A DNA stretch of 64,000 nt, taken from contig PDHQ01000023.1 in assembly GCA_003339415.1 (NCBI GenBank), forward strand, positions 9,229 through 73,228, read 5' to 3'. The notes under the pieces were generated by a model. It did no database searches. It had not been told where the DNA came from and saw nothing but the letters and a program-made list of their open reading frames with translations. Source of the stretch: Ophiocordyceps camponoti-saundersi (nom. inval.). Lineage: Eukaryota > Ascomycota > Sordariomycetes > Hypocreales > Ophiocordycipitaceae. Shown piece after piece: positions 23,555 through 35,600 of the stretch; position 1 is the first letter of the stretch; every line of letters starts with the position of its first letter. Both the position numbers and the translations under genes were made by a program.

Positions 23555-25980
23555 TGTGTTCTACAAGATAAGCCGTCGGACCTGCTGTCTTCTTTCAGGT
23601 CGTGAGACAAGGCCAAGACGGTCACGGCATTGGATTGGGCGTTGCGTACGTTGTCGTTGGGGGAGGAAAAGAGGGGCTTGCGTGGGAGAGGTTGGAAAGG
23701 AGAGGAGGGAGGTATCAAAGGCAGAGAGGGAAAGCATGAGCTGGACATGAAATCTACCAAGATATGTACATACATACTTACATAGGATCCAAGCTATGGC
23801 GTTATCTGAGTCAGTGAATGACGTTGACCAGAGCTTGACGATGGAAGATGAGGGGAGGGACAGGCTGGAGAGAGAGGAGAGAAGAGGTTGCTTACTACTT
23901 ACAGAAGGGTTTCGTCCTCGGCTCGGATGTTCAAGACCGAGATGTGGGAATAGCTCCGTCTGAGCGGCCTTGAGTTGGCGGTTGCAGGAAGCTTGCTTGC
24001 CAGTGCATGCATATGAGTATACTATCTACAAGCAAGTACATGCACACATGCCTATTTACCGCGTGTCTGTAAGTACATACATACATACATATATGCATCA
24101 TTTCTTATCCATCACCTCCTACAACCCACCCACCCAAGTAGAAACAGGATTTCAAGTTAAAGGGGGTGGTGGCGCCGCGCTCCGAACCGGTAACACCGCA
24201 TCACTACTCACCACATCCATATGTACAAACATCGGGGAAAAACAACAAGAAGAAAACAGAATTAAACGACAGAGAAAAAAAAAATAAGTTAAGCGTCTGT
24301 TGGACAAGGTCAACCGGTTCATCAGAGATTTCTTATGCTCTACGGGGTAAAGGGAGGAAGGCGTTCCTCCTTTTATGCGTTGTGGGGGATGAAGAAGAGA
24401 GGTGGGAGAAGGTTTTTTTTTCTTGTTTTTGTGCTCTTCTCATTGGCTTGGTGTCTTGTATCCGCGCCATTCTTGGGGTAGGACAGACTTGAGTTGAGAG
24501 GTGATGAGCGGGTTGATATACTTATGTATGTATGTACATAAGACGGATAGGTAGGTAGAGATGGTACTTTATCTCTTTGGTCTGTGTTACCGTTCTGTTC
24601 TTTTTGACGCAGCTTGTGAGTTTGTTAGCCGCGAGGAAGATGGACGAGAGCTGAGGCTGTTTCTTCTTGAGAGGTGTTTTGAGTCTGGTGATGGTCCATG
24701 TGTATGGATGGATGTATGTACGTATGTATGTATATACTGCTTTCCATTGGTGAGGAGTCGAGGTTATCGTCCTTCTTAGTTCCGGGTTGTCCAGAGACAA
24801 GATGGTGGCTTTCATCTCCGCAAGAGTATAAGTAGTTTCGTATGGTTTTGTGCTAATTTATGTACATACATTCAGTACAAGCATAACTTGTAATTGATGA
24901 GCCGACGACCTGCATCGGTCGATCTACTCCTGCTCCAAGAGGGCGCCACGAGCCGGAACCACCGTGCCAGGCAATCAAAGTTGAGGCGTGCCGCCAGCAC
25001 AGCCAACAAGACAGATCTACGTTGTACAGCACATACCTCTTCGTAGGGCAACCTTGATCATGTAAAGCGCGCGGTTTGCAAAACAGCAAATCAAGAGAAG
25101 AAGAAGAAGCATCATCATTCATATAAAGTCATAGTTCGGCGTGGGTTATCCGTCCCTTTGGATAGCTTTCGGGCTTGATATACCGAGTTCGGCCTTGAGG
25201 ATTCACTGTGTTTTTTGGGACGTGAGTTTTTGGATTTTGTTCGTGGGTAGGGCTTCTTACCCTATTTACATATGTATGTATGTATGTCTACCTGATTGAC
25301 TGGGATATCGTCATCGTGGCTGGGCCGTTTCTATGTACTTGTTATTAGTAGTCGATGCCGCGCAAATGCGGAGTAGGCGAAACTATGTTAAAAGTCCCCT
25401 CCCTATGCAGAAGATCCGGAGTCCGGTATCGGCATTTTTTTTTCTTCTACCTGTTCTCTTATTGGTGAAGGAGGAAGAAGAAGAAGAAGAAGAGCCATAA
25501 AGGTCTAAAGATCCTGTCATGAATCAAAGAGTCCATTATGATGCGAAGATCCGAACCAGCTAAGGAGCGTGTGTATGTATATAGATATATACTGCCTCCT
25601 TGACAGATGCTACATATATGTACATACTCATACCTTGTATTTGTCCATGCGTATATGTTTATATTTGTAGTCGCTTCAGATGTCTGTATTAATATGAGGA
25701 ACCTATCAAACAAGGGCGATGTCGTGGTGAGCAACGACCCGAGGCATCTCATACCTTTGTGCAACATAACAGAGTGAGGCCGACGATAAATGACTAATAG
25801 CTAGGAAGATAGACTTAAGCGGGCGAAGAAGAAGAAGCTTCGTGGATCAGGGGCATGTGACTAAATCACATGACCTGTGTATATTACACAAACCTACCTA
25901 CATATATACTCCGTAATGTTAGTTGTGAATCGTGATTATAATCCCTCGCCCTGACAGATATGTGAGGCTCTTTATCTCTG

Positions 25981-26038
25981 TGTAGGTATATACTGTACAT
26001 GCATATGCACATATGTACAGTATATATGTAGGTATATA
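25981..26038. repeat. 14-bp perfect inverted repeat flanked by 12-bp direct repeats
   Basis: Arms TATATACTGTACAT (25987-26000) and ATGTACAGTATATA (26013-26026) are exact complements with a 12-nt loop. TGTAGGTATATA occurs at both edges (25981-25992 and 26027-26038) as a direct repeat that partly overlaps the left arm. The arrangement resembles a tiny hairpin insertion with target duplication, but it may simply come from the local TATG/CATA repeats. Confidence 0.7.
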
Positions 26039-27699
26039 TGTACATAGAACTCTTGATTGACATACATACATAGTCGGCAGTTATAGGATTAAAGGAGTCC
26101 TGTTCGAACGCAGGTTAAATACAAACGCAACCCCCCGCCTCCTCATCCAACGGCATTTATTCAGCTCGGTTCCTTACCTCTTACATAGAGTTACAGACTA
26201 TAGCAGACGTTTGCTAATAAACGCCCAGATAGGCAATTAACAAGAGCAGGGGCGGGGAAAACGCCGTCCAAATAAAGAGAGATGACACCTGATTCGATTA
26301 ACCGACAGGGCCTATCCTTGCTTCGAAATCGATAGCACATCTTTCCCGATCAGGTTTTGCTTGGCTGGGGTTTTGACGTTGACTGACAAGGGTAAACGGA
26401 GGGTTTTTGTTTTTGACAGATGGAGTGGAATTCAGGGAGCTTTTCTTTCCTCTTTCCTCTCTGTTCTTCTTGGCCTTTTCTCTTCAACGGTTCATGTGTG
26501 TACCATATTTTGATGAGTCCATTTTCATGTGTGTTCTTTAACTTTACGTTGACAGATTTCTCAGCACCATTCTCCTCGATTTGATTGGACTTTTTTTTTT
26601 TTTCACGTACAATGCATGTACTACGTAAGAGAACTGCTGTTAGGAAAGGAAAGGGAGGGGGGTAAAAGGAAAAAAAATTCTCCTAGATGCTGGAATGAAG
26701 ATGAGACGACGAGGCTTGCGGGGCCTCCTGTCTGTCTGTCGAGCTGGAATCTTGTGGCTTGTGTTCGTTGCGGCGAATTTTTCCGACGAGGGCATAAGGG
26801 TGACTGCCGTGTGTGTGTGTGTATAATTGTATAGACATGTCATGTACGTAGGACAGACTTGCATAGCCACATGCCTTGGATCGACGATGTCGATATGTGT
26901 GTATGTGTATACATATATATGTATGTATGTCCATCATACATACATAGGTACATACGTGTGCCTCGTTTTGTCGTTCGAGTAAGGATTCGGCAACGCATTT
27001 TTATATATGAATATACATAGATAAATATATGTAGAATAGTATTGTATACCTATATACCTATATGTAGGTATGTGGAAGAATATACATACATATGTATGTA
27101 TGTATGTATATATGTCTGCTTGAAAGTTCTATTCTTTTCTATCCTCTTCTGTTCTCTTCTCTTCTTTCTCTACCTATGTATGTTACATGTACATATGTAC
27201 ATATGTATGTTTGTAGGTGGAAATACATAAATAACTAGGTAGCAAATACATACATACATACGTAGGTAATTCGGTAACACCAGATGACTGCCCACGTCGT
27301 AGCCGACTCCTTCGGCCGAGTTAAGACGAAATCCATCGTTCAATACCCCTGCCGAGGAAAGGGGGAGAAAGGGAACGTAGGAGAAAGGACAAGGACAAGC
27401 AAGTGCATTGAAAATCAAATCAAGAAAAGAGATGGGAAATCCTACTGTAGATTGAAGAATCCCACGTGCTGTGCTCAACCTACTTTTCCTTTTATACAAT
27501 AGCCGCCGGCTGTGTTTCTGTATATATGTATGTACATATGTACATATGTATGACGTGGACAGCTTAGTTGAAAACAAATCCCTTTTCCCCATGAATAGTA
27601 GATGCTTGTTATACCTGTTAGTAGTACACATATACACACATCTTTGCGATCGATCGCGACGATGGCTTCTGCTTACAGTCATCGTCCGTTCTTGTACCT

Positions 27700-27754
27700 A
27701 CATATGTATGTATGTGTTGTGCATACATATGTACATACATACATACATATGTAG
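27700..27754. repeat. (TATG)n/(CATA)n palindromic microsatellite
   Basis: TATG units, a short GC-containing turn, then CATA units and a further ACATATGT palindrome. It belongs to the same class as the site at 23517-23554. Confidence 0.7.
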
Positions 27755-29617
27755 GGCATCTCGCTCGCATGCGTGGCTGTCAACACGCATGTGGACCGGC
27801 CCACGTGGATCAGGGGAGGGGACCAGGTTTGCCGGCCGGGGCGCCACAAAGCGTGGCATGTCCATGCATACCTACCTATATGTATACTACCTACCTACCT
27901 ACCTCCTCATACTACCTGCTATGGAAACGTTGTACACAAAGGATAGACGGGATAGACGGACGGATGAATGGCGCAGGCAAAACCCTCAGAAGGCGTCGTG
28001 GCTTCGGCTAATCGGGAACCGCGTCTTATGTATGTACTTTTGCGCCTCTGCTTTGTTTCTTCTTTAAACTTTGGGAATCGGATTCAAGGGACGATCTGGC
28101 TTTGCGTCATGTAACCTGATGAGATCGATTTCTTGACTTGCCAGCTATTATACATACATACATACATACATACATATACTGTAAATATGTACATGCCTTG
28201 AGGGGGCACAATGTTCTAGCTGTTCATGTGTTTTTGTACATATCTATTGTATGCTTATAGTTTGTTAACCCTTTATGGATTCTGTCCACATTTTTATGTT
28301 CATATTTCTTGACATATGGCTGAGCCACCGTCGATAAGATTGTGATTGGCAGGTATGTATGTATATAGATGCTTGGCTATAGCCTGGTCTGAATGTCAGA
28401 GGACTCCAGGACTCCCGAAGTCGAGTAGGTACCTACCTGAAGCACACAATTTTCATCAATCCATAATCCATACATGGTAGGGTGCTATGTATGTACATAT
28501 GTAGATAACATCACTGATGACTCACACCTACCTGCCTACCCTTCTGCCGTCGTCACCCCCGTCCCAGGTTAATCAGAGTTCGTACCTAGCCTCTTTCATC
28601 TATGAGTCGTTTGTACATATAATCTACCGGATACCCCAAGCTTGCACTGGCTGGCGGTATGCAAGTGGGGATGTGGTCGGTACCTGCGTAAGCGAGTTTC
28701 CTCATTGGGCGATTTTTCCTCCTTCTCCTCACTGCTTATCGCTATCACCATCACTATCGCCCATCGCTTTATAGGCATATCTTCAACAACAGCTTGTGAC
28801 TACAACCTACTACCCACACTTCATCCTGCGCCATTGAAACGACGTCTTCGGCTGGCTGAGCCTCATTCATCTGTCCATCCTACCTTTTCCTCTGCCTCCT
28901 TCCATTCATATGTACATACATACATACATACATACGTACGCGGCTCCGTTGCCGCCCGAAGCGCACCGGCCGTGCCATAGCCGTCCCGTCTCACAAGTCC
29001 CCCAAAGGCAAGGTTGGACGGGGCAACTCGGCCAAGCCCTTTCAGAATGGATCCCTTTCCGGTGGAGGCCATGCTCCGCCGCGGTTGTCTACCAGTACGG
29101 ATTTATGTATGGATCTATGCATGTTGCCTGTATGCAAGTACCTACGTACAATCTACATCCCCCTTCCCACCCGTCAAGAGGTTCGGTTCAACCTCCCCCG
29201 TCCCCTCCCTCCCTCCATCCCTCCATCGAGTGCCGTTGCGGGCGGCCCCTACAATCGGGAAGCCCGGTGTGTGTCGATGGATTCGATACTCGGCTGCATC
29301 TTGGCTTACGACACTCCCACCACGCACACACACGCACACCCCCCCCCTTGCCACCTTGTTTATTGTGTGGTTTTTTCTTTTCCCTATTTGGTTTTATTTG
29401 AATTTTTCTCTTTTTGATTTCTCTCTTACCCCCCCTTTTTTTTAAACCATGCGAACAGCTGCTGGGCTGGGACCGTGTCGGTGCCGGCATCTAATCACAT
29501 GTATGTACATATCCATGCACGATCTCCCGTGATCGTCGACGGCATCGAGACCAGCATCTCTTTTCCGTCTCTCCTAGCTTGGCCTATTGTTGCGCGCCGA
29601 ACGGCCCATCGCCAAGC

Positions 29618-32600
29618 ATGGCACCGATGTGCCCCCCCTTGCTCATCTTCCTCCTCCTCCTTTACCTACTATCCGTGGCCGTCCTCACCACGGCCGCACC
29701 CGGAAAGCACGAGGATGCCGTGAGATGGCGTCTTGCCGATACCTACGATGCTTCCAATTTCTTCGACAAGTTCGACTTTTACACGGTACGCCTTTTTTTT
29801 ACCCGGACGCTATTATCATCAGCTTCGAGGGGGGGAAATCGAGAACTGAACATTATATACTTGTATTAGGGGAGATCGGGAGATGCCGGATTCGCTCGAT
29901 TCGTCGACAGAGCAGAGGCCTACAGAAAGGGGCTCATCTCTTCCGACAGTGGCGGAATCCATATCGGGCCCGACGCCCGCAGCACACTCCGCAGTCCCTG
30001 CGAACGAAACGGAAGCCCCGGCCGTGACAGCGTGAGAATCGAATCCAAGGCTCGCTATAATCACGGCCTTATCATTGCGAGGTTCAACCACTTGCCCCGT
30101 ATGAATTGCGGCCTCTGGCCTGCCTTGTGAGTTTCCCCCTTGACTTTACATGATCCTGTCATACCCAGTGTCTCCCAGGACCGTCTAACGAGCCCGTTAT
30201 AGCTGGACACATGGCCGAGACTGGCCCTACGACGGTGAAGTCGATCTTCTCGAGGGATACAATCTCAACTCTTGGAATCAGCCTGGTTTCCGTACGGCCC
30301 AAAAGTATAGATCAGACCATTGCCAGTTGCGATCGACGCCGCAGAATCAGCAATCCGGTCGAATCTACCGCGAGTCCTGCACCAGTGAAGATGGCTGCTT
30401 CGCCGCCGATGCGAGTGCCTTTGATAAACCCGCAGCCGGAGGCATATGTGAGCTTTTTACGGTTCCCCCCCTTTTTTCTAACTATCATGTGAAGACGAGG
30501 CTGATGACTTTCTCTTTCTCTCTCTCTCTTCATAGTTGCAATGGAGTGGACCAGCGCCCATATCAAGCTCTACCGCTGGCGACCAGGCTCCGAACCGCGC
30601 GACATCAACAGCGACCAGCCGGATACCAGCCGCTGGGGCACTCCGATGGTCTACCTCCTCAACGACGACTGCGACATCGACAGCCATTTCGCGGACCAGA
30701 GGATCGTTCTCAGCCTCGACTTCTGCGGGAACCCGGCTGGGATGCCGGATGTATGGAAGGGGTCGTGTGTAGATCGAACGCGGGAGAGGAACTGCGTCGA
30801 TCACGTCGCCAAGAACCCGCACGCCTTTTCCGAGTCGTTCTTCAAGGTCAAGGATATCAGATACTTTGCGCCTTGGGATGGTCGTCGTCGGCCTGAGACG
30901 TCTTCTTCTTCTTCTTCTTCTCCGCCTCGATCTGAGAGTTTTTCTCGTTGGTCTACGCCGCCGACTCTTTCGCAGTTCACGAGGTGGAAGACGACGGATG
31001 AGAGCAAGTCTGGCGATAAGAAGACGTCGGCTTTGCCTCAGGCCAAGGAGAAGTCGACTTCTCCCGCTCCCCGGCCGCCACCGGTCAAGACTTCTTCTCC
31101 CCCCCCGGAGACGAAGAAGAAGGCCTCTACTTCGACTTCGTCCACGTCTTCTGGGAAGAAGACCAAGGTAGGTGATGATGAGGCTGATAAGATAGAGAAA
31201 GGTTCCTCGAATGCCAAGAAGTCGACGTCGTCGCCGCCGTCGAAGAAGCCAACGGCGCCGCCCCCGCCGCCGAAGAAGCCGGCACCGCCTCCGGTAAAGA
31301 AGCCTCCGCCGTCCCCGCCGAAGAAGCCGACATCGTCGCCAAAATCGTCGACGCCGCCGTCCAAAAAGCCGACATCGTCGCCGCGGAAGAAGTCGACGCC
31401 GCCTCCGCCAAAGAAGCCTTCGTCCACGCCGCCGAAGACGAAATCGGCGCCGCCTCCACCGCCGAAGACTAAGCCGGCACCGCCTCCACCGCCGCCGAAG
31501 AAGCCGGCGCCGCCTCCGCCGAAGAAGACGACATCATCACCTCCTCCGAAGAAGACGACATCATCACCTCCGCCTAAGAAGACGACATCGTCGCCGCCGC
31601 CGAAGCCAAAGAAGACGACCTCGTCGCCGCCTCCCAAAAAGACGAAATCGTCAGCACCCCCTAAGAAGACAACAGCATCGTCGCCGCCGAAGAAGCCGGC
31701 GCCTCCTCCATCGAAGAAAACGACATCATCGCCTCCGCTTAAGAAGACGGCATCGTCGACGCCTCCTAAGAAGACGACTTCAACCTCGTCGCCGAAGAAG
31801 CCGGCGCCGGCTCCGCCTAAGAAGACATCGTCGGCGACGTCTAAGAAAACGACATCTTCGCCGGCTCCGAAGAAGACGACATCCACGCCGCCTCCTAAGA
31901 AGACAAAGGCATCGTCGTCGCCGCCTAGGAAGACAAAATCATCGTCGCCGCCAAAGAAGCCGGCGCCGCCTCCAACTAAAAAGACGACGTCATCGTCACC
32001 GCCAAAGAAGACATCGTCGGCGCCTCCTAAGAAGACAACATCGTCGTCGTCGCCGAAGCCCAGGAAGACGACTTCATCAGCATCTCCTAAGAAAACAACG
32101 TCGTCGTCGCCACCGCCTAAGAAGACAACTCCATCGTCACCGCCAAAGAAGACAACATCGTCGCCGCCACAGCCTAAGAAGTCAACGACGCCGCCAAAGA
32201 AGCCCGCATCATCGCCGCCAAAGACTTCTCCATCCAGCTCTACTAAGCCAAAGACGCCCCCCTCTAAGAAGCCTTCATCCTCCTCCTCCTCCTCGCCGTC
32301 TTCCGGAAAACCAAAGGTAGGTGATACTAAGACTGACAAGACGAAGACAAGTGACTCCAAGACCGACAACTCCAAGACTGGCAATACAAAGGCGGGCAAC
32401 GTAAAGTCTAGCTCCTCGACCAAGACGTCATCGCCGCCGCCGCCGACGAAGAAGAAGCCAACGCCCTCATCGCCGCCAAAGAAGTCGACGCCGCCACCTC
32501 CAGCTAAGAAGCCAACGACGCCGCCGAAGCAAGAGTCTCCGGCTAAGACTTCTTCATCTGCTTCTAAGACCCCTGAGAAGAAGCCTTCGTCCTCGACTGG

Positions 32601-35600
32601 CTCTAAGTCCTCTTCTGGGAAACCAAAGGTAGGTGTTGCCAAGGCTGATAGGACGGGCGTTTCTAATACCAGCAACTCTAGACTGATGATTCCAAGACTG
32701 GCGACGTGAAGAGTGATTCTTCGACTAAGAAGACAACGCCGCCCCCGCCGCCGAAGAAGGGCTCGACGCCGCCGCCAAAGAAGGGGTCGACATCACCCTC
32801 GCCGCCATCTAAGAAACCATCACCGACCAAGACTTCAGCTTCTGCCGCTACCGCCAGTACTAAGCTGACTTCAACCGCAAAGAAGACCTCTTCTTCGACT
32901 TCTCGTCCGCCCTCAACTGGGAAACCAAAGACTAGCGATGCGAAGAAGGACGATGATACAAAAACCAGCAGCTCACAGCCTGACAGCTCAAAACCCGGCA
33001 GACCCAAGTCAGGTCCCTCGAGCAGGAATTCGACGCCACCGCCGCCGCCGTCGCCGCCGAAGAAGTTGCCGCCGGCTAAGACTTCATCGTCCACCTCAAC
33101 TACCAAGTCAAAGTCTACTTCAACCGAGAAGAAGCCCATGCCTCCAACTTCTCTCGCGCTCTCCACTGGAAAAGTAAAGGGGAGCGAATCCAAGAAGGAT
33201 AGTGGTGCTAAGACCGACAACTCACGCTCTGACGGTTCAAAACCTGGAAGCGCCAAGGTAGGCGATGCAAAGACAGGCAAGACGACGTCGGGCAGTAATG
33301 CAAAGACCGACACATCGAAGTCTGGCAATGAAAAGCCCGGCGCCAAGTCCGGCTCTTCGAACATTTCTTCCGAGCGCAAGTCAGAAAGTTCCAAAACGGC
33401 CCCTAAGGAGAAATCATCTGCGTCTTCTGGCAAGGCTTCTGGCTCGGAGAAATCGAAGACTGCAGAAGCTAAGCCTGAGTCTCCGAAAAAGTCATCCACT
33501 TCAGGCTCTCCGAAGACCTCAGCGAAGCCATCAACGCCTCCAGCCACCGACAAGAAGCCAAGTTCTCCCCCGAAGGCTACCTCAGAGGAGAAACTACCCA
33601 CTCCTGATAAGGATCCTGGTTCAGGAAAGCCGAAGACCAACGATGCAAGGCCCGAGTCTTCTAGGCAATCGTCTACGTCAGGAACTCAAAAGTCTACAGC
33701 GAAGACATCACCTCTTGCAGTCAGCAACAAGAAGCCAAGTCCCCCCCCGAAGGCTACCTCAGAGAAGAAACCACCCACTCCTGATATGGGTTCTGGTTCA
33801 GGGAAGCCAAAGGCTAACGATGCTAAGCCCGAGTCTTCGAGAAAGTCGTCTGCGTCAGGCCATCCAAAGCCTACAGCGAAGGCATCACCTCCTGCAGTCA
33901 GCAACAAGAAGCCCAGCGCCCCCTCGACGACATCTTCGGGGAAGAAACCTTCCACTCCGGACAAGTCTTCTGACTCTAAGAAGCCGAAGACTGGCGATGT
34001 TAAGTCCGGGTCTTCGAATGAGTCGTCCACTTCAGGCGGCCCAAAGCCCAAATCCACTGCGAAGACATCCGCACCTGCAGCTACAGACAAGACACCGAGT
34101 ACTCCTCTGACTTCTTCGGGGAAGAAGCCCTCTACTACAGACAAGGCTCCCGCCTCTGGAAAACAAAAGACTGATGACGCTAAGACTGGCAGTGAGAGGC
34201 CCTCGGATGAATCGTCTGCGTCGAAAGCCGCAGCTAAGACATCAGTGTCTGCAGCCGCGAAACCGAAGCCGGGCGACGACTCTGCAGGGGCTTCTTCGGG
34301 GAAGGAAACCTCATCTCCGGACAAGACTCACGCATCTGGGAAAACAGCGAAGGATAGTTCAAAGTCTGGCAGTGAGAAACCTTCCTCGGACGAGTCGTCA
34401 GCGTCGAAAGCCGCCAGCAATACATCAGTGGCCCCAGCCGCGAAACAGAAGACGGGTGGCGACTCTCAAGCGGTTCCTCCGGCGAAGAAGCCCTCATCTT
34501 CCGACAAGATCTCAAGCTCCGGGCAGGTGAAACCCGGCGGCGTGAAGACTGGCGTTGCAAAGCCCAACCTTCCGGAGAAGTCGGACTCTGCAAAGCTGAC
34601 GCCAGCCAAGACGTCAGCAGCTCCTCAAGCCGTCAATGAGCAGAAGACGGGGAGTAACTCTTCAACTATGCGTTCAGAGAAACAGGCCTCGGCTTCCGAT
34701 AAGGTCTCAGCCTCCGGAAAGGCTAAAGACGGCGACGCAAGGACTGGCGGTGCGAAACCCAACCTTCCGAATAAGCCAGACTCTGCAGCATCGACACCGG
34801 CCAAGACGTCAGCAGCTCCTCAAGCCGTCAATGAGCAGAAGACGGGGCCCCCCTCGACTGGCACTTCAGACGAGAAGTCTTCGTCTACAAATCATATCTC
34901 GAGCTCTGGAAAGGAGAGGAAAGGCGGTGCGAAGCCTGATATTCCGGATAAGGCAAACTCGAAAGCGACCTCGGCCAAGACATCAGCGCCTCCCAAATCT
35001 GTCGAGAAGCAGAAGACGGATCATCTCCCAGCTGAAACTTCAGAGAAGAAGCCGTCAACCCCAGTCAAGGGCCCGAATGCTGGAAAGGCGAAAAGCGACG
35101 ATTTCAAGACCGGCGGTAAGCCCAGCCCTCCGTACGACTCGGACTCTGCGAATTCGAACCCGGCCAAGACATCAGCGTCTCCTCAAGCTACCAAGCAGAA
35201 GTCGGGAAGCCCCTCAACCGGTACTTCACACAAGAAGCCTCATTCAAGCCAAGGTTCCGACTCTAAGAAAGCGAAAGCCGGTGGGAAGATTGGCGATGCG
35301 ACACCCGATAGCACAAAGTCTGAATCCTCGAGCAAGTCGGATTCTTCGAAAGCAACGGCGGCCAAGACTTCGACACCGCAAGCCCAGAAGCAGACGTCGG
35401 ACGGTCCCTCAATTGGCGCTTCGGAAGAGAAACCTTCTTCAGGCCAAGGTTCTGGTTTGGAGAAGGCGAGAACCGGAGACAAGACTGGATACAAGACCGG
35501 CGATGCCAAAGCCGATGGCACTCGGTCTGGCTCTCCGGATAAGTCGAAATCTTTCAAGAAAACTCCGGCCAAGACATCGGCGCCTATCCCCGCCTCGGAG

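Larger units (their letters stand above)
21762..29617. other. 7.9-kb gene-poor block rich in TATG/CATA dyads
   Basis: No exon, tRNA, 5S rRNA or transposase was recognised on either strand. The block is more AT-rich than its neighbours and is studded with short TATG and CATA tetranucleotide repeats, often back to back so that they form TATGTACATA-type palindromes. It separates FMT1 from the giant surface-protein gene and must include that gene's promoter at its right end. Confidence 0.6.

Noticed and set aside
26080..26125. TTCGAAC in a short stem, resembling a tRNA T-arm
   Set aside because: Only a 4-bp stem, and no matching acceptor, D-arm or anticodon arm could be drawn upstream.
21762..29617. 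Remnant transposon in the gene-poor block
   Set aside because: No reverse transcriptase, transposase, terminal repeat pair or target duplication of useful length was seen; simple repeats explain the structure.
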